DNA from: Colletes latitarsis
Lineage: Eukaryota > Arthropoda > Insecta > Hymenoptera > Colletidae
DNA length: 64,000 nt
Direction of reading: 5' to 3'
NCBI RefSeq assembly: GCF_051014445.1
Contig: NC_135141.1
Span: 6,510,001 to 6,574,000 of the forward strand
Part shown: in pieces, positions 20,906-31,736 of the stretch
How positions within the stretch are numbered: position 1 is the stretch's first letter
Layout: the number at the start of each line of letters is the position of its first letter
Program-made: the position numbers and the translations under genes
The notes under the pieces: generated by a model
Databases searched by the model: none
Told to the model about the DNA's origin: nothing
The model's input: the letters and a program-made list of their open reading frames with translations, nothing else

Positions 20906-21273
20906 ATGGCGCAGTTCGACAAGATATATCTCTCGACTGTCTATTGTTGGCGGGAGAAGGGCAACCGGGTCGTACGAGCGAACTTTTATAGCGTACACGG
21001 AAGTGATGAAAAACACTTATATAATATTGACACGAAAGTTAAAAGCATAGGAGAAGATCTCTCCAGGGGATACAAGTTCGTGGGTGATGGCAGGATGGCG
21101 ATTTTGCCAGAGACCAGAATCAAGGTCGATGTTAATGACTTTTTTGAAGGACGTCTTACCTGGACGTGTTGCCGATGAACGTGGTCAACGCCAAAAACGG
21201 CGATAGGGCGGTGCGATTATGCAATGTGTTAACCTTTGATGAGATAAGGAAACGTTCGAATTCGGAGGAATGA
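20906..21273 (+). pseudogene. Unrecognised protein gene, frameshifted
   Basis: An ATG at 20906 opens 90 codons (MAQFDKIYLSTVYCW..., GYKFVGDGRMAILPETRIKV) that then shift. From about 21157 another frame continues for 38 codons (LPMNVVNAKNGDRAVRLC, LTFDEIRKRSN) and ends at TGA 21271-21273. The composition is protein-like, soluble and basic, with no signal peptide. I do not recognise the family. It could belong to the viral insertion at 22195 or be a separate captured gene. Confidence 0.4.
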
Positions 21274-21434
21274 CTTTCGACCGTAGACCTAGACAGGAAA
21301 AGAGCTCTCATGATAAGAGTAAAACGGATAGAGGAGCCAAAACCAAGGGCATTAAGCCTATTCCTGAAGAGCCAATCCCGCGCAAGAACAGAAAGGAAAG
21401 GAAAGAAAAGAAAAGAGAGAAACAGTCTCAATAG
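21270..21434 (+). CDS. Small very basic open frame overlapping the previous stop
   Basis: The ATG overlaps the TGA of the preceding frame (ATGA at 21270-21273). It encodes 54 residues, about a third of them Lys or Arg (KGIKPIPEEPIPRKNRKERK). A stop-start overlap is common in compact viral genomes, but here it could equally be the product of a frameshift in one longer gene with a basic tail. No homology recognised. Confidence 0.3.
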   Translation: MTFDRRPRQEKSSHDKSKTDRGAKTKGIKPIPEEPIPRKNRKERKEKKREKQSQ

Positions 21435-22194
21435 GTAAAGTGGATAAGCCCGAGAATACAACAAAGAATGAAACCGTTGGTGCCCAGAATCCCACTTCTG
21501 AAATATTTGTCTGTAAGCGTCAGCTTCGAATTCGGGTTCGAATAAGCAACACGTGTTTGATTAGTTTTGTATGTGTATGTATATATATATTTAAAGAATA
21601 ATGCAAAAATGAAAAAGTAGAAAAGAAAAGAAATATAATAGCCTCTCGCATTTATAACTGAAGAAAAAATTTAAATAAAGCCCACAACATGTTGAATCTT
21701 TCGCTTAAAAGAGAAAGACCAAAAATATACGGAAATATTAAATTACTTTCATTCTACACCACCACTAAAGCAGCAACAGAAGAAAAACATAAAGATGTTA
21801 TGTGTTTATTTCCATACAGTTTTTCTCCAGTTTTTCAGGAACATTTTAAGAATCTTAAAAACTCATAGTGATAAAAGCCTAAAATGATAAAAATGGATTA
21901 CCTTTTTATATGACATTCAGTTAATTTTAAAAATGGTCCAAGTCAATTCTAATTTTAAAAACAACATTTTCGAATGAAATTCACACAAAATTTCATACTA
22001 ATAAAATTCTAAATTAAAATGTTGCATAAAATAAAAATATTTCTTAACTTATTTAAATGCAATTCATTAAATATCTTGAAACAAGAAATATATGACTTGG
22101 ACCACTTTCATAACTAGCATTAAACACCGTATTATCAATTATAGATATAGATAGTCAATAGTCTCTAACAACATATAGTTATTGCGATACGATT
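21435..22194. other. AT-rich spacer, no gene seen
   Basis: Mostly A/T, with many short homopolymers and no open frame of note. It separates the unrecognised small genes from the viral-like polyprotein fragment. Confidence 0.45.
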
Positions 22195-23815
22195 AGGACG
22201 AGTGCTTTGGCGAACCAGGAAAGGAAGGCCATTCGCGCCCACGCAAGCGCGGTGGAAGTGGCAGCAGAGATGCAGGCTGCTGCCGATAAGCTAAAAGAAT
22301 TGGCGGCGACTGCTCGCCGCCAAGTTATTGAGCAACGGCAATTGTTAGCAAGGACAGGGAATGCACCGCCGCCAACCCTTTGCCGTAAGAAGAGGGCTGT
22401 CAAGAAGGAGAAGACAATGGCGCAACGCATCACCGAAAAGGCTAGTAGTTTGATTGGATTGGTGTGTTTGTTCTTGCTGGTCGACGTAGCTGGGGGAGCC
22501 GTTACACCCTCGGTTAAAGTGTTGTGCTCCTTAGACGGTGTTGGACTGAATGCAAATAATCCGCTGCTTAAGCAACTGAGACAGGCGACCTCTTTATCAC
22601 ATGTCGAGGCTAAAAGGGAGAAAGCTGTTGATTTGGTTACGTATGCTAGGTTGACGGAAATGCTGCTCAAGTGGACAGAATTTGCAAAAGGATTTGACTT
22701 TTGCAAAATTCCGGCGATGGAAGCTAAAAGATTGGAAGAAATTAGGCGCATTTGTGAGAACAACATAGTGGAAATTAAAGACACAATGTCGCGCATTGCC
22801 AACTGTAGATCAGAGTATAAAAGAATGGTGGAATTGTTAAAGACTCAGAATACCGTATTCAGCCCAGTACCGATAGATACTACTAATTTGCGTGATTGCA
22901 CTGCAGCTTTGGAAAATGCTAAGGTATTGTAGGATCGTATAGTCGCGCATGGGCATGACGCACATGATAGGAATACTGGAGAGTTTTTTAATTACACTGA
23001 AGCAGCTCCCTGTAATCACACAGAGCACTGGCGAAGGTGGGGCTATTTGTCTGGTGGCGGTAGCGACAGTTGTGTCAAGGGTCTTAGTTCAGATTACGAT
23101 TTGCACAATACAAATTGCATTAAGAATGTCAAAGTTAATGTCAACCAGCCAGCTAGGATGTGTGGCTTAGGTTTTAGAAAGTTCAGGGGCTCAGATAATA
23201 CATATCATGTTACTACCTATGGCAGTAATGTTAGTTGTTCAATGGGATGTTTCTCTTTTGAGGAATTGTTCGAATCCGCAACCAACCAACCATTGTGTCT
23301 GAGCTGTTTGACACCCTTTGCGGCTAGTCTGTGGGACTTAAGGGCGTTTGATGACATCATGCTGAGGAAAGCAATAACAGTCGAAGATATAACTATCTTC
23401 CGTGACAACACAGTCTTTCTTATAGAGGGGAAAGATTACGTTTCTCGAAACACCTGGACCTTTTTGACTTGTTGCGGTGGCAAGGGACCTAGCACTAAAG
23501 GTAGCATGTCCTATAAGAACAAGTGGTGTGCATGTTCGTTGCAACGCAGACCTCTTTTGAAAGGTTTGTTTGACCGACTGATTGCATTCTTCACCAATCC
23601 TAACATGAGGACCGTTTCAATATGGTTGGGGGCCGTGACACTTTTCTTCATAAGCCCTAGAAGCACAGTGCTTATTGGTTTGACTTGGTTAGCATATTTC
23701 TCGGGATCCAGTGAGGCAGTTTGCTCACTGCAGAATTAAATTTCCGCTAATGCCGTTAGTGGGAAGTGGTCCACGACGAAGGGTACTCGGTTTGATCTAA
23801 ACTTAGCGAAAGGAC
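22195..23815 (+). pseudogene. Endogenous viral element: structural-polyprotein-like fragment
   Basis: One reading frame (frame 1) runs from about 22195 to 23815 with in-frame stops at 22930-22932 (TAG) and 23737-23739 (TAA). Order: an Ala/Glu/Lys-rich helical segment; a basic patch (CRKKRAVKKEK, about 22378-22410); a hydrophobic stretch ending AGGA (about 22438-22500) that looks like a signal/anchor with a signal-peptidase site; a Cys-containing ectodomain; a second Cys-rich domain (22933-23550); and a pair of membrane segments (about 23610-23715) ending SGSSEA just before a new Cys-containing start. Capsid, signal, glycoprotein, double anchor, next signal site is the layout of flavivirus-like structural polyproteins. 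Negevirus-type glycoproteins are an alternative. No ATG is seen at the start. Confidence 0.5.
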
Positions 23816-23838
23816 AGGCAAGAACAACACATGACACA

Positions 23839-24719
23839 GTAAAAGAAAAAGGAAGTGATGAAAGAAGAAATCGTCGTCTTCAAAGAGAAAAGAACACAAT
23901 TAAAGCATATTGTGTCTTAAACGATGTTCATGTTGATTTATCTGTTCCATCCATTTATAATAGAAGGCAGAATGAAAATACTGAAACAGCTGAAAGTATT
24001 AGAAAACTGATAGATGGTGTGCAACTATTTCATCCAATGAAAATTTAATTACATTAACTAAGATAAATTTTGAACTTTTAAATACGATAATAGAAGTAAT
24101 AAAATTAGCATATCCACAACATTAAATAAAAATTATAATGACATTAATGAAATTAAAACACAATATTTCATATTCAATTCTAAAAGTATTATTATTTACG
24201 CGATATTCAATTGCCAGTTGTAGACAAATTATTTTAAACACCATTGACATTTTATACGACTGCTTAAAAGAAGCAATTTATTTTCCTAATACGAATGAAA
24301 TTTCGAAGAATATTCCAATTTGTTTCAATAATTTCAAAGTTGTGAGGGTTGTATTAGACTGCACAGAAATATTTATACAAAAACCTAAAAATTTATGTTG
24401 CCAAATATCAACTTATTCACAGTATAATCATAGATATAGTATTGAGTACATGTCCGGAGTGACTCCTGGTGGCCTTATATATTTTATAAGTAACATGTAT
24501 GGTGGTAGAACTTCCGATAATGTAATTTTTGAACAAAGTAACATCATTAATTATTTAGAAAAAAATGACGCTATCATGGTTAATACGGGATTTACAATTG
24601 ATAAATTGTGTAAAGACAATGACATAAAATTGATTTGTCTTCCATTCTTGGGAGAAAAAACAAAGATCGAGTGTACATTGAACAATCTAATCGGAGGCCC
24701 AAAACATTTAAAGTTTTAA
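23839..24719 (+). pseudogene. ISL2EU/Harbinger-type DDE transposase, inactive
   Basis: An N-terminal segment (DERRNRRLQREKNTIKAY..., about 23860-24048) is followed after stops by a DDE_Tnp_4-like core from 24138: VVLDCTEIFIQKP (first catalytic Asp, about 24350), YMSGVTPGGLIYFIS, YGGRTSDNVIFEQS, and MVNTGFTIDKLC, where family members usually have MxDRGF, so the second catalytic Asp is Asn here. The end (NNLIGGPKHLKF, then FVNLSSPIL in a shifted frame to about 24830) has lost register. It sits directly downstream of the viral fragment, whose frame it happens to share at the junction. Confidence 0.65.
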
Positions 24720-24831
24720 GTTACCGAATGCCTTCAGGCTTAGTTGAGAAGGATGAACAAATATTTATCATTATATGTGGATTCGTAAATTTGAGCTCAC
24801 CAATTTTAAACCATGATAAATTTAATAAATA

Positions 24832-25044
24832 AATACACATGATAATAAAAAAAACTTAGTGTTCTTCATTGATGTGTTGAATTTGTGAATTCCAATACAC
24901 TATTTAGCGACAAAAACATTACTGCACTTTTTAGAAACACCTTTCTTTGGAAGAATATACAACCCTCGTATGACAGCTGTACTATCCAGCCCTATACTGA
25001 CCCAATTACGGAGCTTTGTGAACTACGGTCGCGCCCTTACAGTA
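24832..25044. other. Spacer, no gene seen
   Basis: Mixed-composition DNA between the transposase remnant and the first R1 repeat arm. No repeat partner was seen. Confidence 0.4.
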
Positions 25045-25290
25045 TTTACCAATAGAAACAATAAACAATCCGTGATTTAACGCTTACACACACACTGCCA
25101 CAGCCACGTACGTATCGACAGAATTCATTGTAGTAGCAGCGATCTTTTTGAAGGAAAATCTAGAAAACTACGGCCGAGCGGCGGTTATATGTATGGGAAA
25201 AAGTTGTTGATTTCTACAACATATTCAAAAAATCATCGAAATCGGCGAGAACCCCCCCTCCCTTTTCTAAATAATTACCAAAAAATGGTT
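25045..25290 (+). repeat. R1 repeat, left arm
   Basis: The arm contains TAGAAACAATAAACAAT, GAAAATCTAGAAAACTACGGCC and TTTCTACAACATATT. It is repeated in inverted orientation at 26180-26450 and directly at 27660-27860. The first two arms could pair as a long hairpin around about 0.9 kb. Confidence 0.7.
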
Positions 25291-26179
25291 TACGCAAAAA
25301 AACTACTTATTTTTGTCAAAATTGTGATGTTGCAGTATCTGTTACTCCATGCTTTGAATTATATCATGTACAAGAAAAATACGCGAAACTGTTCTTAAAA
25401 ATAACATGTGTCATTTATTATTTGCTAAGATGTTTTGTAAATTGATTTTTCTTCAAACCAGTATTCCTATCTTGGTAAATAATACACGCGAGATATCTCG
25501 TCCGTAGTCGCGAAGCAATTAAATGATACAGACTGTTACGTCGGGACTCTATCGGCATTGATAAAGGGAAATTTCTCTAGACTTACTTGGTTCATTCCGT
25601 TTCCGGGGGCAGCGTGACGGCCTAGCAAAAGAGCTTCAGGTAGCACTAGCGGGGCGTGGATCTGTGGCGTCCAACGTGAGGCTGGAACGCCTGTAACCTC
25701 ACGTCGACAATTTGTTGATCCTGCTCTTGTATCCACACGATAATGCTGTGGCCTAGGGAGGAGAGCGCCAAGAATGCAGAGTGCTGTGTCACCCCAATGA
25801 GAAACGGTACACCACCGACAGTGGGTTAACAATTTTAATTATTGAAACACATACAGTAATTAGCACGCCACGACAGTGTGGCCAGATCGGGTATAATTGA
25901 GTGCATCGAAATCGACAGTAGTGACGACGAACTTCCTTAGCATCTAACAGAGTGATGGGCATAGCAGGCATATACTACCGCACGAGTCACCTGTGCGTGA
26001 GCTCGGCATTTCGCACAATTTCGGGAAAACGATAAGCAACGCTAGTGTGAGCCTTTCCTTCTTGTTCTTGTAAAAGAGAATCAGCTGAAATACGAACTCG
26101 CGATAATCGGCATACGATTCCAAGTCTCGCCCGCCCAGCATTTTTACTTTTCAACCTATGTAAAGTATAAGATACCATA
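25291..26179. other. Interior of the R1 inverted repeat
   Basis: The minus-strand frame at 25789-25971 contains the short segment LLDAKEVRRHYC, which is also encoded just after the env stop at about 36766-36825. The two sites share about 60 bases (CTCTGTTAGA(T/C)GCTAAGGAAG), so they are copies of one unidentified element. 25536-25832 minus is Pro/Arg-rich and open but not recognised. Confidence 0.4.
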
Positions 26180-26450
26180 AGGGAAAACAAATTTCGAAAA
26201 TTTTTTTGGTAATTATTTAGAAAGGAGAGAGTCTCACCGATTTCGATGATTTTTTAATATGTTGTAGAAATCAACATTTTGAACAACTTTTTCCCATGCA
26301 TATTAACCGCCGTTCGGCCTTAGTTTTCGAGATTTTTCTTCAAAAAGATAGCTACTACTACAATGAATTCTGTCTATATGTATATGTCTGTGACTCCGTA
26401 TGCGTTAGTACACGATCGCCGATTTTTTCTCTTGTTTGTATTAATCGACA
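26180..26450 (-). repeat. R1 repeat, right arm (inverted)
   Basis: Reverse complement of the 25045-25290 arm, with scattered mismatches (GTAATTATTTAGAAAGGAG opposite CTTTTCTAAATAATTACC). Confidence 0.7.
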
Positions 26451-26635
26451 TGACAACCAATGCCAAATAATGTATAATGTGTCAAGCTAAATCTAATTCT
26501 GCATTGATATCGCTTTAAACGCATTGCTGTCAAAGGTTTCGGAATGAGGTTGTATGAATATTTAAGTATTATACATGCAATAATTATGATACACTAATTG
26601 ATTTTTTAATAAAACAAAGAGTGATTCATGGTGAG

Positions 26636-27441
26636 ATGTATTGTAGTAAGTGTAAAAGTACAGAAGCAATGAAATTTAATCGCAAATTCAATTGCTACAC
26701 AAGCTATACTTAAAAAAATCGAAATAAAAAACGAGTGAGAATATATTGCAAGTCGTGGTTTAATAATATACATACTTCTATACAAGATATTTGTCGCTTT
26801 GTCGATTACCATTTAATGATGAAACCACCAAAACAAAAATTTTTGCAAAATGAGCTGGAAATATCGTCGACAACGGCAGTTGATTGGGCCAGCTTTTGCC
26901 GCGAATTATATCTTTTATGGACAGAAAAACATTGTGTTCCAATCGGGGGTGAAAATGAAATTGTTGAAGTGGATGAGGCCAAGATTGGTAAACGGAAATT
27001 TAATAAGGGAAGACTTTTAACTGGCCAGTGGATTTTCGGAGGAATTGAACGTTCAAGCAAACGTATAACATTATTATTATTACTATTCCAATTCCAGATC
27101 GATCATCTGAGACATTAATTGAAGCGATCTGAAATTGGATCAAACCTGATACTACGATGATAAGCGATTGCTGGAAAGCGTACGATTGTCTCAATAAAGA
27201 AGGTTTTAGGCACTTGAGAGTCAACCACAAAATCAACTTTGCAGATCCGGAGACAAATACACATATGCAGAACATCGAACGTGTATGGCGAGAAGAAAGG
27301 GCGAATATTCCGAAGTATAGAACTCGCCAAATACATTATGTAGGTTATTTAGTTGAATTCTTCTTTCGTCGACAATATGATTTTAATAATCGAATAATGA
27401 AATTTTTCGAAATAATGGCCGAAATTGTTTCCCACTTCTGA
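26636..27441 (+). pseudogene. Merlin (IS1016/ISXO2-type) transposase
   Basis: An N-terminal zinc-ribbon-like start (MYCSKCKS, 26636) is cut by TAA at 26711-26713. Then come KSWFNN (the conserved xSWF motif), a helix-turn-helix-like segment (ISSTTAVDWASFCRELY), the first catalytic Asp in VEVDEAKIGKRKFN (about 26957), and GQWIFGGIERSSKR. The frame shifts at an ATT repeat near 27070 and a TGA lies near 27130. The second half has ISDCWKAYDCL (second Asp, about 27160), HxxNFxDP (about 27230) and IERVWREER (catalytic Glu, about 27277). All three catalytic residues remain, but the lesions make it a pseudogene. Confidence 0.8.
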
Positions 27442-27659
27442 TCATATCAATAAAGAAAATTGAAATAGAAAATGAATGCGTGGCCGATATAAGGAAATCT
27501 AACCCAGACCTAATCCATTATATTAGGTACTGACAAGTAGAATAGTTAGGTTTAAATAAGGATTGGGTTAAATTTTTTTATGCCTGCCGCCATTAGGCGT
27601 CCAGCTACACAAATCGAGATTTTAAGCACACCCGTTATATGCGTCCATTGCCGGCTGAC
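27442..27659. other. Spacer right of Merlin
   Basis: No gene. It contains an imperfect inverted pair (CTAACCCAGACCTAATCC near 27499 and AGGATTGGGTTAAA near 27559) that could be Merlin terminal sequence or a separate small element. Merlin ends were not resolved. Confidence 0.35.
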
Positions 27660-27860
27660 TCTATGTATGTATAGAAACAATAAACAATTGGCGATTCGAC
27701 GCTGAGGTAGTAGCGCTCTTTATGAAGAAAAATCTCGGAAACTAAGGCCGAGTGGTGGTTATATGTATAGGAGAAAGTTGTTCAAAATGTTAATTTCTAC
27801 AACATATTAAGAAATGATCGAAATTGGTGAGACCCTCCCTTTTCTAAATAATTACCCCAC
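27660..27860 (+). repeat. R1 repeat, third copy
   Basis: It matches the 25045-25290 arm (ATAGAAACAATAAACAAT, AAACTAAGGCCGAG, TTTCTACAACATATTAAGAA, CCCTTTTCTAAATAATTACC). With the inverted copy at 26180 it brackets the Merlin transposase. Confidence 0.7.
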
Positions 27861-28334
27861 ATTAAAAACGTATTCCACAAATATTTTAGAATAATGTTGT
27901 TCAAAGCAGTCCCACTCGTAAAGGGTTAATTAAGGATTAATTAAAATGAAAAACCACTCTTAGTCAGTACCGTGCACACGCTGTAACAATCTTCGGTAAC
28001 AAATATTTTGTAAAGATATGATTTAAATAGAAAAATGAATTGCTACAGAAATAGATTACTACTGACTTTTCCCGCTATGTTTTTCAATAACCGTATCAAT
28101 TTGTTACACAGAATTAAATGTTATATATGTATTTGACTTAACTTTACATAACAAAATAATTGAAATATTGGAAAAATAATAACGTGCACGTTACCACCGT
28201 TCAATGGAAATCTGATGGATCTCAATTTCCCTTCTTCCATTAGGACGTAAAAAATCGTTATTTATTTGTAACATTACCACACGCCCTATATTAAAACGTC
28301 CACATTCGTCTTGCCTTTTTTTTATTCCCTACTG
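27861..28334. other. AT-rich spacer, no gene seen
   Basis: No recognisable domain or repeat partner. The right part may include the start of the Gypsy LTR, which cannot be placed because the 3' LTR is missing. Confidence 0.4.
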
Positions 28335-28722
28335 AATTCATTACTGGAATGTTGTATACCAGTATATATCACTATGTTTACGCCAGTATGTCTCATCATG
28401 TTTACGCGCACACAAAACTCCAAAACATCTCAAATTCTTTTCCATAGTTATCCTGACTCACACCTGAACCTTGACCACTGACTCATTTTTGGAAGCTCTC
28501 TCTGTCTCGCCCTTTTCTCTCCCTACCTTTCCCTCTTTTCCAGTCCTGCATATATATCCCGCACTTTTTCCAAAATGGACACTCTGATTCTGATTCTCGA
28601 CAGTCACACGAACGCGCAAGCTTCTGTTCTAAGGCAACGAATAGTCAAATTGTATTTGTACGCCGTTAACCTAGTATTCCGACGATTAATAAAGTATTAT
28701 TAAGAGGAATACAACACAATTC
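28335..28722 (+). repeat. 5' LTR of Gypsy element G2 (start approximate)
   Basis: It ends ...ACACAATTC directly before the PBS at 28723. It carries a TATA-like ATATATAT at about 28550-28557 and an AATAAA signal at 28688-28693, as expected for U3/R. The left edge is an estimate. Confidence 0.55.
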
Positions 28723-28740
28723 TGGCGACGAGGATGGGAT
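28723..28740 (+). other. Primer-binding site of G2
   Basis: TGGCGACGAGGATGGGAT follows the LTR end. It is a tRNA-primer-type sequence, different from the TGGTGG(C/G)AGCGG type of the other Gypsy elements here. Confidence 0.65.
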
Positions 28741-29010
28741 CTCCAATACTCTAGATACAGCGAATACAAGTAGAATCAGCAATTCTACCCTGTGAACGGA
28801 GTAAACTTTCAAGTTACGTGGAGATCGAAGAAGGCGATACCCGAGGAAGCGGCACACTGAAGGAAGTCCTGTTACCTGGTTGAAATACTGGTCCTAGCAA
28901 CGCCAGCACCAATTGCAGAGAATAACTTCTAGAGTGAGTACTACTCAATAGATATTCGTCAGTCTAGACAGTTCTATTTCGTTTCTTCTCCTAAATCTTA
29001 AAACGCAATT

Positions 29011-30203
29011 ATGGCTAATAATAATACGCCCCAAAGCTCAAGAATTACATACGATATTTCGTTCTTAATTAAACTAATTCCGGAAACATTTGATGGTGAT
29101 CGTTTTAAAGTTCGAAGTTTCATAAAACAAGTCGATGGAGTGTTTGAATTAGCTGTAGAATCTCAAAAATCTGCCTTATTATTGTACGTAAAAAGTCGTA
29201 TTACCGGTAAAGCACGAGAACAAATAGACATTCATTGTAATCTAACGACTTGGGAGGATGTTTCGGAACTTCTTTTAAATCTTTATCAAGATAAAAAATC
29301 TCTCGATCAGCTGTTTGAAGAATTAAACTCGATAACTCAAAAGAAAAACGAAAACGTGTCACAATTCTATCAAAGAATCGAAGATCTCTCGTCTCGAATC
29401 CTAGCAGCTATTCATACATCAGAACAAGATGAAAGTATTTTGCCTGGTAGTATCGCAATGGTAACTAAAATGACTCTTAACCGATTTATCTATCACACTC
29501 ATCCACAAATCTCGCAAATGCTTCGATATAGGGAATTTCAAACGATTAATCAAGCTTTCACCGCAGCCTCAGCTGAGGAAAAGGCTCTCCGAATCCGTTA
29601 TGATAACTTTTTGAAATGTACTCATTGTAATAGAACAAATCATGCAAGCGAGGATTGTTATAAAAAAAATAGTTTTCGACGAAATCCATCGACATTTGAA
29701 AATTCTAGATCAATTCATTCTACAGAACAAAATCGTCCCTCTAGTCAAAATAATAAAAGTAGTTTCCATAAAAATCAAATTCAATTTTCTAACTCAAAAA
29801 GATTCAATGCTTCAATGCCAAATCAAAATTCGCATCGTTCAACCGATCAAATTCAATTTCCTAATCCAAAGGGATTCAATGCTTTGATACCAAATCAAAA
29901 TTCGCACCATTCAACTGATCAAATTCAATGCCGATATTGCAAGAACATAGGCCTTTCTATTCAAGAATGTATAAAAAGATTCGCTGCAAATGTTCGACGT
30001 AACAAAAATAATGGAATTAAGTCAGATCAAAACCTTCAGCACGCAAATGTTCATCTGAGTAATCGCAATTCACAAATTTCTGAATCAAATCCTTATTCTT
30101 CTAAACAAGTTTCCACGAATAACGATGAATCCAATATTACGACGAGCCTCAGTTCTTTCACATTTCATAATATCCATCTAAATAATAATGAATTGACATT
30201 CGT
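29011..30203 (+). pseudogene. gag: Gypsy (errantivirus-like) gag of G2
   Basis: The ATG at 29011 opens a gag with a capsid-like helical core (PETFDGDRFKVRSFIKQVDG, YQDKKSLDQLFEELN), a CCHC zinc knuckle CTHCNRTNHASEDC (about 29619-29660) and a second knuckle-like CRYCKNIGLSIQEC in which the His is Leu. Between them a peptide of about 30 residues is repeated two to three times (QNSHRSTDQIQF). The frame is open until the solo LTR at 30204. Excising that LTR and one TSD copy would place gag and protease in the same frame (1538 bases inserted). Confidence 0.8.
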
Positions 30204-31736
30204 TGTTAGAAAACTAACCGGGGCCCGGACGAGGGAAATACTAGAGAAAGTGATTGATAAGTTTTTATTTGTAATTTTCGCTTGTCGCTTCGCGACAAGC
30301 CTTTTATTTTAAATTTAACAAAAAATGAAAAAAAATAAAAAATAAAAAATATAAAATTACAAAAAGAATTAGTTTTTTATAATCCGGCCGGGGGGTTGCT
30401 TCACCGGCGTGGCCCCGGTTGGGATGGACCTTGGTTGCTGTAACAAAGGTTCGTTCAGATTAAATACGTGCGTACACGTATCGTAAACACACGCTCGTCA
30501 GCTGTTCGCCTCGCGCTCCTAGCGACTAGCGGTGCGCTGGGAGGGGGGAATCAGCTGTCGTTTAACGTGGATCAGTGGACTGTAAATTTGTACTTGTTCG
30601 CTGATAATTATTTATTGAAATTATCAGCGAGACTTTTACCCTGAACAGAAGAGAATTCACTCGTATCTGTCGGGGGCGACTTAGCCACGGACGGGTCACC
30701 AAATGGAGGTCGTAAAGCTCCAAATGGGTGGATCCCGTGAGCACGCTCTCCGTGCAGGTGACGTAGAAACGTCGTGCGAGGTGATTTTCTGCGACACTGT
30801 AAAATTACTGCACAGCGACCGTTTCTACCGGGGACCGTGACAGTAAAGTGTCCTTTGCAAAAAATCCCTCGCGGGTCCAACCGCACTATAAAGCCTACCC
30901 GGCGACCGTGTTGCACGGGGACCGTATTTGGTAGGCGGCGTGACGGAAGGTGAGGCGACCTTGAACCCGAACTCCTCCGTAGGGTGTACGGTCGACTCGT
31001 ACACCGACGGGTTTTTGGAGAGGGTTTTTGGCGACCTTTGCACGAAGAGCACTCCACGAGGCGGTACCGATTCAACGGTATGACCTTTGGGAGGCTCCAA
31101 AGCCGTATAGCTTTAAAGGGATTCTGGGTGGGTGCACCCTGAGTCCCTTACGTCGCGGTCGCGGCAACGACTGCAACGTACAATCCTTCCTAGCGAAGGC
31201 GGTCGCGCCACGCGCAGCGTGTATTACGACCTCCCTTTTGTCGCAGGTAGATTGTTCTGGGAAAACTCTAACCGCAGCAACGGAGAGAATTCTTTGTAAA
31301 ACAAGTCCAAATGTTATATGTGAGTCCGTACTTGAGGAGCGATATCTTCTGGGATCCGCTCTCGTTGGCAGTCGGCTCGTGAATAATTGCGAATATCGTC
31401 GCGGATCGACAGATGAAGACTCGGTCGCGCCTTGTCGTCGCGACGCGGCGCTGCCGAATTCAGCTGTCGATCTCTTTTCAATATATCATACGGTTCTCTC
31501 TCTCGACGCTGACGTCACGATACCGTTTAAACCGATGCGAAGCGAATCTTCGCGTGAGGTCGGCGTACAAAAACACGTAAACGGCCGCGGTTTTAAATCG
31601 TCCGAACGTTCAACGAACCTGACGAACGCTTAACCTTCCGCAGTGTCACGTACACAAACGGATACGGGAATCGCAGCCGAGAATTTAATGTTTCAGACTA
31701 ACGCGATTTTAAATAGTTTTTTAACATATTTAAACA
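30204..31736 (+). mobile_element. Solo long LTR (family L1, 1533 bp) in G2
   Basis: It starts TGTTAGAAAACTAACCGG and ends ATATTTAAACA, with TSD TTCGT (30199-30203, 31737-31741). The early part has a hairpin with a 9-bp stem (GCTTGTCGC/GCGACAAGC, 30280-30300). It has open but unrecognised frames on both strands in a GC-rich middle. Related full copies lie at 38036, 51770 and 56853. No internal retroelement genes, hence a solo LTR. Confidence 0.8.

Noticed and set aside
27499..27575. Telomere-like CCTAA/TTAGG words (CTAACCCAGACCTAATCC)
   Set aside because: Only isolated, irregular words occur. No TTAGG tandem array is present here or at 16918, where a similar phrase appears.
30608..31633. Several long open frames on both strands within the 30204 LTR
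   Set aside because: The region has few stop codons because it is GC-rich. It is bounded by LTR ends with a TSD, and the frames are not shared by the related LTR copies.
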